The notes under the pieces: model-generated | Databases searched by the model: none | Told to the model about the DNA's origin: nothing | Seen by the model: only the letters and a program-made list of their open reading frames with translations | Translations under genes and position numbers: made by a program | From: Photobacterium gaetbulicola Gung47 | Lineage (GTDB): Bacteria; Pseudomonadota; Gammaproteobacteria; Enterobacterales; Vibrionaceae | NCBI GenBank assembly: GCA_000940995.1 | Contig: CP005973.1 | Span: 744,001 to 808,000, forward strand | Length of the DNA stretch: 64,000 nucleotides | Direction: 5' to 3' | Shown here: positions 21,801-31,000 of the stretch, piece after piece | Position numbering within the stretch: position 1 is the first letter of the stretch | Layout of the letters: every line of letters begins with the position of its first letter

Positions 21801-24800
21801 GCTGTCACAAGCAAGTGACAAGCAATTGATGACTATATCTGCGAAAAATCAGAGCGCGCTAGATTCTCTATTGAAGCTGTTGCTGGATGCTTTGCAGGAA
21901 AAACGGCAGCATCCGCGATATAGCGTAAAAAATATCGCCGCCAGCTTAATGTTAGGCCGGGAGCCTCTTGAGCAGCGTGTAGCATTTATCGCAGCTCATA
22001 CGGAAGAAGCCATCGAGAAGTTGAGGTTGCTTGTTGCTGGCGAAACTCCTGACTTATGCTGGTACGGTAATACTTATGATGCACGCAGGGATAAGGTGCA
22101 AGCCGAACAGGTTAATTCTTATCTGGCCGGGCGTGATTTAGCTCAGTTAGGGGCGTTGTGGGTTGCCGGTAGTCGGGTAGATTGGACAAGACTTTTCAGT
22201 GGAAGTGGATTCAAACGTGTGTCATTACCGGGTTACCCGTTTGCCAAGCGTCGATGCTGGTTATCGCAAATCAGCGGTAGTGAAGTTACTCAGCCTGTCT
22301 TACCTGCTGTTGGGCAAAAGAGTGTCCAGGAAGGTGTCGCGAATCCTCCTTTGCTGACATCTATTGAAAGTAAAGAGCAGACAGTACGCTATGGTGTCAA
22401 CCAACTAAAGTTATTGGCTCTTGTTCAAGATCATCGGATAAATGGTGCCGTAATGGTGCCTGGGATGGTGATGCTTGAAATGGTACTAGCGGCAGCATAC
22501 CGGGAAGTTGCCCCCAAAGAGGCATCAGGCTCTTTCCCCAGCCTGTTCACTGTGAACGATATTGTTTGGCTAACACCTCTGACTCTTTCAGTGCCTAGTG
22601 AAGGAGTGGAGAATATTGATCCAAGTCGGATGCTTCTTGAGTTGGCTCAATGTGAAGGCGGTTATGATTTTAAGGTGGTGTCTGAGCTAGTTAGCGGCGG
22701 CTGTACAGAACATGCCATTGGCCATCTTGCGTTAAACGAAGCAATTGAGCCAGCGCAACAGGTAGAAGATGTAGACCTAATAGATGTGCCATCAGTAATT
22801 TCGGGGTCGACATGGCTAACTCGTAACGATGTTTACAGCTTAATGGCTGAAATGGGTATGGACTATGGCTGTAAATACCAGTCAATCACTAAGGCCATTG
22901 TCGAAGATAACGTGTGTTTGGCAATACTCGATGCCGAAGATTTCGGTGAGGCTTGTTATTGGCAGCCTCTTTTGCTCGACGGAATGCTTCAGAGTTGCTT
23001 GTTAATCGTTAAGGAAATGGTTCCAGAGTTTGATCAAGCTATTATTCCTTTTACGATTAGTCAAGTGAACCAAAAACTTGATCTATCAACCGCGAAACAA
23101 GTTCTTGCAGTCATGACATCAGACAGTGGCTTAAGGCAGGAAGCTAACAATAGCCAACTTATATTTGATCTTTACCTTCTTGATGAAGAAGGGCACGTTA
23201 TTCTCGAAATATCAGATTTCATTGCATCGGTAATAGAAGGAAGTGGAACTCCGCGAGAGAGGCATCGTAACAGCGAGAAGCAATTTGGCCGTGTTGATGT
23301 TCTACAGAACAGCAGCAAAGAAGAGCCCGAAACGTGCCTTCTGTTTTGCCAAGAAGAGTATGAGAGTGGTCATTTGTCGTCGACTCCCTTAGCTCTCGAC
23401 ACATTTGGTGGCAGATATATAAATAAAACAATCTTGGTTATTGATGGGAATGAGCAACTGACTGCTAGTTTGGCAGAAGATGGCAAACTAACGCAAAGTA
23501 ACCTTCTCTGCGCCAAACCGGTCTCAAACTTGACTCAGTTCCAAAAGGGGGATGAAAAGGGAGGATGGATAAATGGAAGCCAATGTTACTTCGAAGCTTC
23601 AGAGAAGGGGTACCAATGGCTCATTAGCCAATTTAATCTGCGAGGTACTATTCCCGACCATGTGATCTTTAATATATCTAAGGATCGCACTCCTAAAACA
23701 GATAATTCAATCATTTTTGAAAATAGGCCGGTATTGGCAATTGCTCAATTTGCCAAGGCATGGTCTTCAGTCGTTCGTGATCAGGTTATTCATGGCATCG
23801 TTGTTGTACAGCAGCATGCTAAGCAGCCGAATATTGCCAATATGGGGTTGGCGGGCTTAGCCAGAACACTGAATGTCGAAATTGAAAATTTCAAGCTTCA
23901 GATCTTGACTCTCGAAGCAGAGTCTTTGGTCTTACCTATTGCGAGTCAAGAATTGGCATTAACGCTGCGCAATGAATTAGGGCACCACGAGAAAGATGCG
24001 GATGTGATTTACAGGGCTGGTAGGCGCTATATAAGAGGTCTAGTGCCTTATGAAGTTGATGGTCTCCAAAGACCCGCCGATAGTGATAGGCCTTTGGGTA
24101 GGCCAGACGGCGTCATCATGATCACAGGTGGCGCAGGTGGCATTGGTTATTATATTGCACAGCAATGGATTGAAAGATTTAGTGGGCAACTTGTTTTTAC
24201 AGGACGCTCTCCTTTAACCCTTACCATTATGCAGAAACTGGAGGCACTTCGTCAGCAAGGCGGGAATGTAGACTATCTAAGTTGTGATGTAACAGACGAA
24301 GAAGCGGTAATTAAATGCTTGGCCCAGATAAGGCATCAATATGGTCCGGTTTCTGGGATTATTCATAGCGCAGGTGTGACTGATGACAAGTTGTTGGTAA
24401 ATAAAGATCTTTCAGCAATGTTGCCAGTTATTTCAGTGAAACAACAAGGGCTCATTAACCTAGACCGAGCTAGCGCGGCAGATCCCCTTCGCTTTTTTAT
24501 TAGCTTTTCGTCGATAGCAGCCTGCTTTGGCAATGCTGGGCAATCGGATTATGCCTACGGTAATGCGTTTGTTGATGACTACATGAGGTATCGGAACCAG
24601 TTGTGTCGAGAAGGTGTTAGGCATGGCTTTTCTCAATCGATCGCTTGGCCTCTATGGGATGGTGTTGGCGGTATGGATGTCAAAGACCATATTCGTCAAT
24701 GGATGCTTGAGGAGTGGCAACTCCAAACCTTGAGCAAAGAGCAGGGAGCATCATATTTCTTCCAGTTTTTAGCACAACAAATCGAATATGCAATGGTATT

Positions 24801-27800
24801 TCCCGGCCCGCAAACTTCAAGCCTACTCGCCAGAAGGACTGTGGTTGGCAATGAGCGGGGTACAGCCATAAATACTAGCGCTAGGCCAAAGAATAGTCTT
24901 TTACATTATGATGAAACGGAATCCAATAAACTTATGAATAATCATAGCCAACAAAGTGCGAGTGGGCCTTATAAAGAACAACTGCTCAAGTTAATCGGAA
25001 CTCATACTGCTGATATCTTAAAGTTAGAGCCGAATGATTTAAATTCAAATGTGCCATTTGATGATTACGGTCTTGACTCTGTCCTTTCATTGAAATTGGT
25101 TAATACGCTTAAGGCTAGTTTTCCTGGCCTTACAACGACTGTTTTATTTGAGCAGACGACACTTACAGATTTCGTTGAACATTTATTACTGGAGCATGGT
25201 GCTGATGTTGAGAAAATATTCGGCACAGCGGTGGCTGGGACGACAGAAGCACTTGCATTGGATAAAAATGAAATAGAAACAGCAATCAACCAGAGCGATG
25301 ACAGCTCAGCTGCTGAGATTAAATCGATTGTGAAGTCGACTGTTGCTGAATTTGCAAAACTTGAAGTTGCAGATATCAGGGACAGAGAGCCTTTTGAGTC
25401 GTTTGGTATAGATTCGGTTCTTGGTATGCAGATTGTTCGTTCATTGAGGGGAGATTTTCCCTCTCTGGAAACGACAGCGCTTTTCGAATACAACACTTGT
25501 AGCCAATTAGTGGATTATCTTCAGAGTCAGCCAAGGTCGGGGAGTAAATCTCCTATTGGAGAGGAGCCTTCTTCTGCAGAGGGTACAAAAAGCCCGTCGA
25601 GTCTAGCAGGCAATGCGAAGATAAAGAAAATCATCAAGGTTAAAAAACAGCCATATAAATCGGACTCCACGAAGTCAGCAGAGATAACCGAAAAGGCTAT
25701 TTTCTCGACAGCCGAAAAGCCGAAGGTTAAGCAGGCCGATAAGATGAATGGGATAGCGATTGTTGGCATGTCCGGGCAGTATGCAAATGCTGAAGATTTG
25801 CAGGCATTTTGGCTTCAGCTGGAAAGGGGGGCAAATGCAATTACAGAGTTTTCGCAACATCGAGGCGGTTTTGGGGAGCTTGGTTCTGTTCGGTGGGGAA
25901 GCTTCCTAGAAGACTATGAAAAGTTTGACGGGCCTTTCTTTAAAATTCCGATGAAAGAAGCTGAACTGATGGATCCCCAGGAGCGTCTCTTTCTCGAGTC
26001 GGCTTGGCTAGCTCTGGAAGACGGCGGTTATACACCAGACACTATGTCAAGATATAAAACAGGGGTTTATGTTGGAGTAATGTGGGGACAATACCAACTG
26101 TTTGGTAGTCGTTATGATGAAATGTTGCCATTAAGAACGTCGCTGGCCTCAATTGCGAACCGGGTATCATATGTCTGCAACTTCAAAGGACCGAGTATTG
26201 CATTAGACAACATGTGTGCTTCATCGCTCTATACGGCACATTTAGCTTGTACCGCTCTTAAGGCCGGCGAGATCGATTGTGCATTGGTAGGAGGAGTCAA
26301 CCTGACTCTTCATCCTCATAAGTACCGAGTGCTGGAGGAGAAAAATCTATTGTCGGACGATGGGCTTACACGCAGTTACGGAATAGGCGGAGACGGTTAT
26401 TCTCCGGGGGAAGGGGTTGGTTGCTTATTACTAAAAACAGTAGAACAAGCTCGTGTAGATGGCGACCATATCTATGGGATTATTGAAGCGTCTGTTGTTA
26501 ATCATAATGGCCATTCAAAATCATACATGACACCTGATCCCAAAGCGATCACACTGGTAGCTCAAGAAGCTCTTGAGCAGGCGGGGATCTCCGGTTCAGA
26601 TGTAGGAGTCATTGAAGGTCATGGAACGGGCTCCGCCCTTGGGGATGCGATAGAAGTTAATGCATTGGCAAGGGCTTACCAACCACAGGAAAGGCCGGAC
26701 TCAGACGTTGAGATTGCTTTAGCATCGTTGAAATCGAACTTCGGTCATCTTGAATCTGCCTCCGGTGTCGCTGCCATCAGTAAAGTGCTACTGCAGATGC
26801 AGAATGACGCAATAGCCCCATCAATTCATAGTCAGGAGCTAAACGAAAATATAGAACTGGAACGGACACCATTCTATATCCCCCAAACAAGGCAAGATTG
26901 GAGGGCTGGGAATCAACAGAAAGCCCGACGTTTCGCTGGTATTAATACTTTTGGTGCCGGGGGAGCGAATGCACACTTAATAATTGGAGAGTATATTGAC
27001 GTTGAGTCAAGGGGGGCTGAATTAAAACAGCAACACCTATTCGTACTCTCTGCGGGTGAAATGGAAACATTGTCCCAGTACGCAACTCGATTTGTCGACT
27101 ATTTGGAAAGGCAAATAGATTCTGGTTCGAACTTGTCTTGGCTAGCTGCCGATATCAGCTATACCCTGCGAGTTGGCCGGGTGGTACAACGGGAACGCCT
27201 TGCGATAGTATATACTACGCTTGATGAGCTGTTGAATTCTCTCAGGAAGTATATTTCCAGTGACACCGCACAGCGGTCTGACAGTATAGAGTTAGGAAAT
27301 GGTCTCTATCTTGGGTGCGCCGAACAAACGACGATGGTAAATCCACTTTTGGCTGCGGGTGGCTCAACCGAACAATACCTAGAAATGTTATCGGTAAACC
27401 GTGAGCTAGATATGCTTGCCAAAATTTGGGTGAGTGGACTGCTCAATCGCCTGCCACATTTTGCTGAAGATAAACTATGTAAACGCCTTTCACTTCCGGT
27501 TTATCCCTTCTTGAAGGAAAAATGCCGGATCCCTGGTCACAAGGAAGCCATAAATACACCGCAGTTAAAGCCTGTTTCCAGCATAGAAGAGATGGCTACC
27601 AAGGATAATCAAAAGTCACAGGAAAATACGGAAATCTACCTAAAGAAAGTCGTAAGCGATGTTCTCGGATTCCCTGCTAGTCGTTTAAAAAAAATCGAGC
27701 GATTTGATGAGCTTGGGATGGACTCTCTCAATACGGTAAGCATCATTAAGCAACTAAAAACCCGTTACCCGACATTATCTGAAATTGCATTATTTGAATA

Positions 27801-27987
27801 CCAAAGTTTTAGCCAATTAACAAAACACCTCGTTGATATACAGGGCAACGATACTGAAATATACAGAAAGAGTTTGCAAGAATCGATAAGGCAGCTACCG
27901 GACCAGGTTAATGCAGCCTGTGATAAAAGAGTTGTAGGCGATGAAGTTGATGATGAGTTTCTGATGCTTCTGGACTCGGTTGGATAA
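9859..27987 (+). CDS. Trans-AT polyketide synthase, four modules (PKS1)
   Basis: A 6042-residue modular PKS acting in the cytoplasm. Module 1: KS (about 43-472, Cys214), a degenerate AT-like region (about 570-930), DH (His1034, Asp1182), KR (Rossmann glycines near 1504) and tandem ACPs (Ser1819, Ser1931). Module 2: KS (Cys2179), DH (His2642 in a full HxxxGxxxxP motif, Asp2829), KR (near 3145, with the Leu-Asp-Asp B-type signature) and ACP (Ser3456). Module 3: KS (Cys3715), DH (His4192, Asp4374), KR (near 4755) and tandem ACPs (Ser5074, Ser5186). Module 4: KS (Cys5453) and ACP (Ser5956) only. There is no ER, methyltransferase, thioesterase or intact AT; malonyl units must come from the separate AT at 47062. 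Three KS-DH-KR modules predict conjugated double bonds. There is no loading module, so the starter is unknown. KS1 and KS4 have unusual active-site contexts (Asn-Ala-Ala-Cys and Asp-Asn-Met-Cys). Confidence 0.95.
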   Translation: MKFKGFESLIARFGRNKNVKNKTLSNISTQKNELASSDCNENDIAIIGMSCRFPDANDYNQFWENLENGVNSIKEIPKSRWDINKYYNVNNSESHENTSTSKWCGIVDDIDSFDNRFFGISPKEAREMDPQQRLILEQALHCIEDSGFPISKLQEEKTSVYTGAMFDDYLNDVLEKGSNIEGFSAMGNCQCFLANRLSYYFGLTGPSSSINAACASSLVAINHARHDLLHGDSEYALVGAVNLNIHPWKYISFGKYRMLSPDGQCKTFDARANGYVPGDGAAVILLQRLDKAIKNKASIHGIIKGLSVNHVGRSASLTAPKVELQKKLIQSAQQAAGVDSNEVSYIEAHGTGTSLGDPIEVEALTQAFKSNSGKGNERSSPCYIGSVKTNVGHLEAAAGMAGLFKVILMMKNNKLVRSLNISEPNPVIKFDKNTFEVVTSNLPWVTKSGRLIAGVSSFGFGGSNAHVIVESFDKNKKESNSKFVDRNCKSQNKNEYPILISAKSKKSLEKLISQWCKYCDSDEFKSATLEDISKNSILGREHYKYRWKCIVDSKDDLKLNLNNIKVENPKLNDESISIIIDDLRWNGYNEVAPIIKDLGGLDAIISFYGENDFSSIEDNFTDGKWKDEECHAFSVLVSSLIIKNTLQYIRKPIAIYGRKNGVWVMANIVGSITIADAVSYLLKTRKVNDLSLSWPNIPLKDVTTDNIFSLESVDAEYLSNLVYEARNSDVDLDSLKTSVSLMEEHQFTFKKYIKEWDYLLDAENAAEYQRLLWDVIKNEEAPCIDSAVSSLVYIIFVSSVADLNKKWNLSKRGVSHSDSINVILNLLGSSRITKQELVAAFCSENFDWKLLANNINKRPLRDMMSSESRFIQEWKNNNGLKPDLNWVIDLSNKQVSLENLVESVADDSIVFSCNKVSGTGNKVVCYLNDELSFSITDWLSELWQQGIDVKWPISDSFNRLRLPKSEFMRKKFWHSSISNREHESVKVVNPTLTSHSRENEEKATPAEETEVLAEPMKVLQSDILSSEDSVISDHVITERLLLPLASYLAITKSLINKLNSSFKPCLKNINVLAASPFRPSEKILVNSSYDNEEIAIEISNRVVFKASVDGLSPQIDPQPRFPFSHGEVSKNEIYQLLSERGYQYGPELQCVTSLFSEPGFKDYKVSTQSDLTVFERAIVLLDGCLQAALLALYQTKPDKVPYGSLLVPCMIKELEYLPEDINELYIRFNESELNIESGCYVTDILITDVNGVPYCNMNQVLFRQVSNNFLDTYIDLPTSMYQTNWALEELDTKIETNSATSKVVISSRSNVIRQFDHSEWSLYASPREFLEFIEPLLSSSHSNSYDIVFDLCSLLYGGRQELTLQEQANLEQGVIRTVFELVKQLKKIRRRSLLNILFVAEDSLSVYENEQVANAYLASLIGFCNSVSAELTKISLTYCDLSSREEYNFQDLVANELVQSKEVSVVAYRDGLRFTRGFNLLVSKYSDLADESTPFRDKSTYLISGGLGGVGFEISKMICQLSKASLVLVGRSLQNEEMTQQISYLRSYGNSVHYYSVDLSDYNQVMALFKDFRRQSMAINGVIHGAGLVRDGLMLNKSWDDFSQVLYPKWNATNYLITLMLEQHDDVELEFFVGFSSVISLVGNRGQIDYATANSYLDSIAQTLYGKINLTRFKKVLSINWTLWEGDGMGDDPLIVEHFKSKGLPPISPEQGVNALWDILASSNDLGSICVLKENYDKWLQPIRELPVTTSSELTSQFNFKPNDNIVFNGMNTMSLQQGTTQDKALISAWLTKIVALKIGCNEDEIDIQDSFFDLGVESLALQDIYAELEVKYGNLPATLLFDFTTIEKLAGHLNTLPVTANQEVALATNLSTPVAKDPFADTKEMNELKESYQSKEDLNLWLTGIVASQIDCEVDEVDSHDSFFDLGVESLALQNIAAELSKSYDNLPATLLFDFPNIDKLSAYLVTQKVSTERIVNIQQSTVPAAIAVDDKQQDYPLISNSKDASHEQIPIAIIGIAGRFPEAETVTQFWENIKAHKQSVVKVPLERWDADSFENSSGINSYGKWGGFLTDVDKFDPLFFSVTPKEAEQMDPQQRLFLQTTWHAMENAGYGVPESYKGKTVGLFVGTMWNDYSLVTHDIGYSQGQYQGPGSIYWAIANRVSYIMDFHGPSMAVDTACSSSLVAIDLACQSIIRGDCEMAVAGGVNLIVHPSKYAYLSEARFLAKDGLCRSFGEGGSGYVPGEGVGSLILKPLDLAEEDGDYIYAVIRGSAVNHGGKAAGFTVPNSDAHSELITKAFRRANILPDQLGYVECHGTGTSLGDPIEVNGLVSAFTKMSPDLALGSIPIGSVKSNIGHLEASAGVAATIKVLGSMQSKELPKSLHSETVNKNINFEQTPLYVLQENESWLVDGNRQYASISSFGAGGTNAHVILEAYSNKHPKSSSLPDDGEWPFLLSARSESQLAESVEALIEWLSQPFAKNFSLKNIACSLAFGRKHHGFRAGCVASSLPELIDNLQQLKREQRFVKMERSAAKQAVLHCGGNSHLVTEWERGREIDWSRYFTGGAPIAGSTGKVKYSKVPLPGYPFVKESYWVGGFGHNIASPGTHLIDCQAREENVEGNETNANRYHHHLSGDDITVSGHLFNGVNIVPGATLMACVIESYQQYQKNTTVSQGALISIGDIVWHRALPLDKGQHTDIEIEFSVSNEGLEFQLSQLERGGIRPEILVMSGWILQGEGKELALPSEYERLDEWQEDSWLGQNAFYAHIHQQVDCKGLRYESAFRRVSEFKRLTHSGRGAGNFASASIRELSAQEEALSRSYIADPLVFDGCLQAVLGLVPPSEVQNVIPVSIGKVELIAPFKGHCQVVVVGKKQVGHATLLFDMAIYDNKRRLVARIRDFTLQITGMSDNQPHFFTPEWSASPLSRSGDLPTEKNMVLLVGWPQILSSKLIHALTSAESSVKVTAVPIFNNESSQALLDQARAQGVKRISVWRYQKQDQPYPSAGSGTNYSVREFASESVDLFKTIAIFDDDFSFDYLAVVHQEEDSLPCHVADYGLMRSLAKELNNSRLRLLELPQGNHNSTERLIKTVLLEAKDLTGQRRSTVTRFKYEQEQRLEYHWSVSGNVKPSSSGIPLARDNSCYLITGGTKGLGLLFAQHLALQASNIDLVLCGRRPLDKDQRAQIEKIKQPGVRVHYFSADIGKEEDVANLLTFCQSLRTLLKGVIHSAGVLDDRIMMAQDWSSFKKVMSPKVLGALWLDRYTSEIELDYLVLFSSITAAVGNKGQTNYGYANAFLDSFSHARSKQVRQGRRFGRTVSINWPLWQSDNLLGGMSVSSQIEQRLYDEFGMKSMSSAQGLASLSLMLEKNNEQILVAPGDKDKLLDALNNVWKDSSLSSQDPALLSDYDAMTQSRDLSDVAEQKDWVIEKLNTVLSEVTGMPIDKIDEEETFDNYGLDSVMIIKLTQLIEVDLGELPKTLFFKYKSTEELAGYLLGAKSQELKVWQPQKTEMSHSMQAESSSDLKPEPVVKVSDIGSNDNETPLTDDIAIIGLAGKYPESETLAHFWMNLANGVDCISEIPEDRWLIEGFYQKYQQLAPGKLTSYSKWGGFLKDVDKFDPLLFGMSPREAELIDPQERLFLQSAWHTFEDAGYNRASMKDLEVGVFAGIMWSHYQIYGVTESLKGNPVPTESNFASVSNRVSYVMDLTGPSMTVDTMCSSSAVAIHLACQSLNNGDCEMALAGGVNLSLHPFKYFKLCDSNFLSDDGRCRSFGEGGNGYVPAEAVGSVLLKPLRTAQRDGDHIYAVIKGTAVNHGGKATGYTVPSPTGQARVIKKALSKAGIDPSTISYVETHGTGTALGDPIEIEGLTDAYQWQAGQRQPCAIGSIKSNIGHPEAAAGIAALTKVILQMKHKTLVPSLHSERLNPNINFNSGQFSVQQTLQEWQTTENSNSDVLSVRRAGINSFGAGGANAHLIIEEYEERAMLSQASDKQLMTISAKNQSALDSLLKLLLDALQEKRQHPRYSVKNIAASLMLGREPLEQRVAFIAAHTEEAIEKLRLLVAGETPDLCWYGNTYDARRDKVQAEQVNSYLAGRDLAQLGALWVAGSRVDWTRLFSGSGFKRVSLPGYPFAKRRCWLSQISGSEVTQPVLPAVGQKSVQEGVANPPLLTSIESKEQTVRYGVNQLKLLALVQDHRINGAVMVPGMVMLEMVLAAAYREVAPKEASGSFPSLFTVNDIVWLTPLTLSVPSEGVENIDPSRMLLELAQCEGGYDFKVVSELVSGGCTEHAIGHLALNEAIEPAQQVEDVDLIDVPSVISGSTWLTRNDVYSLMAEMGMDYGCKYQSITKAIVEDNVCLAILDAEDFGEACYWQPLLLDGMLQSCLLIVKEMVPEFDQAIIPFTISQVNQKLDLSTAKQVLAVMTSDSGLRQEANNSQLIFDLYLLDEEGHVILEISDFIASVIEGSGTPRERHRNSEKQFGRVDVLQNSSKEEPETCLLFCQEEYESGHLSSTPLALDTFGGRYINKTILVIDGNEQLTASLAEDGKLTQSNLLCAKPVSNLTQFQKGDEKGGWINGSQCYFEASEKGYQWLISQFNLRGTIPDHVIFNISKDRTPKTDNSIIFENRPVLAIAQFAKAWSSVVRDQVIHGIVVVQQHAKQPNIANMGLAGLARTLNVEIENFKLQILTLEAESLVLPIASQELALTLRNELGHHEKDADVIYRAGRRYIRGLVPYEVDGLQRPADSDRPLGRPDGVIMITGGAGGIGYYIAQQWIERFSGQLVFTGRSPLTLTIMQKLEALRQQGGNVDYLSCDVTDEEAVIKCLAQIRHQYGPVSGIIHSAGVTDDKLLVNKDLSAMLPVISVKQQGLINLDRASAADPLRFFISFSSIAACFGNAGQSDYAYGNAFVDDYMRYRNQLCREGVRHGFSQSIAWPLWDGVGGMDVKDHIRQWMLEEWQLQTLSKEQGASYFFQFLAQQIEYAMVFPGPQTSSLLARRTVVGNERGTAINTSARPKNSLLHYDETESNKLMNNHSQQSASGPYKEQLLKLIGTHTADILKLEPNDLNSNVPFDDYGLDSVLSLKLVNTLKASFPGLTTTVLFEQTTLTDFVEHLLLEHGADVEKIFGTAVAGTTEALALDKNEIETAINQSDDSSAAEIKSIVKSTVAEFAKLEVADIRDREPFESFGIDSVLGMQIVRSLRGDFPSLETTALFEYNTCSQLVDYLQSQPRSGSKSPIGEEPSSAEGTKSPSSLAGNAKIKKIIKVKKQPYKSDSTKSAEITEKAIFSTAEKPKVKQADKMNGIAIVGMSGQYANAEDLQAFWLQLERGANAITEFSQHRGGFGELGSVRWGSFLEDYEKFDGPFFKIPMKEAELMDPQERLFLESAWLALEDGGYTPDTMSRYKTGVYVGVMWGQYQLFGSRYDEMLPLRTSLASIANRVSYVCNFKGPSIALDNMCASSLYTAHLACTALKAGEIDCALVGGVNLTLHPHKYRVLEEKNLLSDDGLTRSYGIGGDGYSPGEGVGCLLLKTVEQARVDGDHIYGIIEASVVNHNGHSKSYMTPDPKAITLVAQEALEQAGISGSDVGVIEGHGTGSALGDAIEVNALARAYQPQERPDSDVEIALASLKSNFGHLESASGVAAISKVLLQMQNDAIAPSIHSQELNENIELERTPFYIPQTRQDWRAGNQQKARRFAGINTFGAGGANAHLIIGEYIDVESRGAELKQQHLFVLSAGEMETLSQYATRFVDYLERQIDSGSNLSWLAADISYTLRVGRVVQRERLAIVYTTLDELLNSLRKYISSDTAQRSDSIELGNGLYLGCAEQTTMVNPLLAAGGSTEQYLEMLSVNRELDMLAKIWVSGLLNRLPHFAEDKLCKRLSLPVYPFLKEKCRIPGHKEAINTPQLKPVSSIEEMATKDNQKSQENTEIYLKKVVSDVLGFPASRLKKIERFDELGMDSLNTVSIIKQLKTRYPTLSEIALFEYQSFSQLTKHLVDIQGNDTEIYRKSLQESIRQLPDQVNAACDKRVVGDEVDDEFLMLLDSVG

Positions 27988-28046
27988 CGCGACATTTATT
28001 TTAAAACACATGGACGTTGGAACTATAGGATTTAGGTTGGTCTGCA

Positions 28047-31000
28047 ATGAGTAATGAAACAAATATTGCGATTATCGGCATGGATGGTCGTTTTCCGGGT
28101 GCAAATACACTTAATGAGTTTTGGGATAATTTAGCCGAAGGCCGTAGCACAATTTCAGACATTCCATTAAAACGCTGGAACTGGAAAACTAATGACAGTG
28201 AAAATAAAGATCAAATATATAGCCGGCGTGGAGGTTTTATCGATGGTGTTGATGAATTTGACCCATTGTTCTTTAATATATCTCCGATAGAGGCTAAGTC
28301 AATCGATCCCCAAGAACGACTGTTTCTGGAAACCTGCTGGAATGTTTTTGAAGATGCAGGGTACTCAATGGAGCGAATTCGTAATGAACTGGCTTCGACT
28401 GGCGTATTTGTTGGTGCGATGTACAGTGATTATGGGCTTAGGGGAGGTGGTTATCATCACTGGTCGATAGCAAATCGGGTTTCGTTCTTTTTTGATCTGA
28501 ACGGTCCCAGTATGGCGGTTGACAGCGCTTGTTCATCTTCGCTTTTAGCGCTGCACCTTGCCTGTGAAAGCATAAGGCGTCGGGAGTGCCAGCAAGCAAT
28601 AGCTGGTGGAGTTAGTCTGATATTGCATAAAAAACATTATCAAGATTTATGCAAGATGCAAATGCTATCCGCGTCAGGTCAGTGCTCAGCTTTTGGAGAA
28701 AAGGCCGATGGCTTTGTTGATGGTGAAGGCGTTGGCGCCGTCTTGTTAAAACCATATCAGCAGGCCCTCGACGATGGCGATAGAATATACGGTATTATTG
28801 CCGGAAGTGCTGTTAATTCCGGGGGACGTACTAACGGTTATACCGTTCCCAATCCGACGCAGCAGGCCAATGCTATCGCCAAATGTTTGAGCTCGGCAAA
28901 GATACCACCTGCTGAAATAAGCTATATCGAGGCACACGGCACAGGAACCTCCTTGGGGGATCCGATTGAAATCAGCGCACTGATAAATGCTATTGACCAA
29001 AATGGCGAGGGTGAGAAACAACAAGACTGTGCTATCGGAACGGTAAAACCGAACATCGGCCATTTGGAAGCAGCGGCTGGTATCGCCGGGCTGATCAAGA
29101 CCTTGCTTCAATTGAAGCACCGCCAAATAGTTCCTTCACTTAACTGTGAAAAGGAAAACCCACGCTATAACCTATCGGATACACCTTTTTATATTAATAA
29201 AGTGCTTACACCATGGACAGTAAATACTGCGAGCAATCCATCTAAACGGCGTTGTGCCGGCATTAGTTCTTTTGGGGCTGGTGGAACAAATGTGCATTTG
29301 GTCCTGGCAGAAGATAGTAAGGGGCAGCCTGATAACCGTACTGCTGACAAGGACACGAGTAGTCCTTGCATGATCACCCTGTCCGGCAAAAGGCTGGACG
29401 ATTTAACCAGAAACCTTGAGAGACTGTATAACTTCTTACAGCAGGATAACCCCCCCCGTCTTGATGACTTGTCCTATAGCCTTCATGTTGCAAAGACGGA
29501 CTATGAGCACCGAATGGTATTTATGTCACATTCCTTGTCGGAGCTTGTTAGCGATATCCGTAATGTGCTTGATACAGGTATCAGTGCCAACTGCTTTCGG
29601 AGCGATAACGAGCAAGAGAGAAATAGCCGCTTGCAAGTTCTGGTTCAACAAAAAGGCGGTGAAGAATACCTCTATTCATTATGGAACAGTGGATGTGCCG
29701 ATAATAACTCAATGCAGATACTAGGAAAATTATGGCTTGCTGGAATAGATATTAATTGGCGTTCGCTGTATATCCGTCAACAGTTGGATAACCTCAAGAT
29801 AGGCAGCAAACCGATTTTACCCAGAGTTATTTCGTTGCCGAGATATGCTTTTGACAAAAAAAGTTACTGGCTGGAAGACAATAGCCTGAGGACAAATGAG
29901 GCTGTATCGGATGGCAGCCTGAATCAAGATAGTGTGGGTCAAGCATTTTTTTTTCTCTCTGATGGCTCAAAAGAAGTCACCGAAACGTATCTGGCTCTAA
30001 AGAATGAGCCAGGTAGAAATAGGCTCTTTCGGCTGAGCAGTCCAAAAGACCTGAAAACTTCATTACTAAATCACAATATGAGTGATGCTAGTACCATAAA
30101 TATATTAGTGCCTGAAAGCTATCTAAGCCTATTATTGGGAAGCGAGAGTCGTTGCAGCATAGATGAAGGTGCCAATCGAGACTTATCGGACCTGATTGAT
30201 TTAGCATTACGGCTTGACCAGAGCAAAAACTATAATTTTCATTTTGTACTGCAGCCGGATAGTGATAAATCTGTCATTAACACGCTTGGTACAGTAATTT
30301 CAAGTTCAAGGAAGAATTGTACAGTCAGCGTTGCTGAACCTCTTTTGGTACAAAAGCAAATGATAGCTCGAGAAGGAATTGGGGCTATCCTTTCTAAGGA
30401 TGTTAAACACGACACTAATAAAAAATGTACGATATTGACTGGTCCCCATTCAGAGTGTTTTGAGATCTTCGATGGAAATGTTGCTTTGATAACAATTGGT
30501 GACGACAAGGCTTGTTTTGATGTTGTTTACGACATCGCTCAAAACACGGCACAACTTGTAATTATTGGGGGGATGAAAAAGTCTGAAATAAATGACGAAA
30601 TTGAGAAATTAGAAGCAATTGCTCCTAATGCGATTTATCTTGAGTCCAGAGCTGATAAAGCCAGTTATCGCAAAGCTGTCAATTATAGCCTACAGCGTTT
30701 TGGCAAGTTGAATGTTGTTGCTCATTGCTCTGTAGAACAAAACAAAAAAGACAATAATTTAGCTGATAATATCATCGCCACTATGTTATTGGATATCGCG
30801 AGTGAAAAGATCCCACTTTCACATTTTTTACATATCATTGTATCCAATGAGAAAGGTACAAATTCGGCTGGTACCTTATTTGAGGCATTTTGTTGTGAAC
30901 GAAACAGGATGACAGCACAGCAGAACAGGTCTGGTAAGGCGATAGTGGTGAATTGGACGGTAGGCGCCTTTGAAGTGAAGCAAGACACCTCCCGGTCACC

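Noticed and set aside
25065..25496. Long minus-strand open frame (143 codons) inside PKS1
   Set aside because: It is antisense to the tandem ACP region, whose + strand frame has clear carrier motifs. It has no ribosome-binding site and the low-complexity Ser/Ala composition typical of shadow frames.
30100..31000. KR-like region of PKS2 considered as an enoyl reductase or methyltransferase
   Set aside because: No ER NADPH motif and no SAM-binding glycine motif; the residual pattern follows a KR, including the closing Val-Val-Asn-Trp segment.
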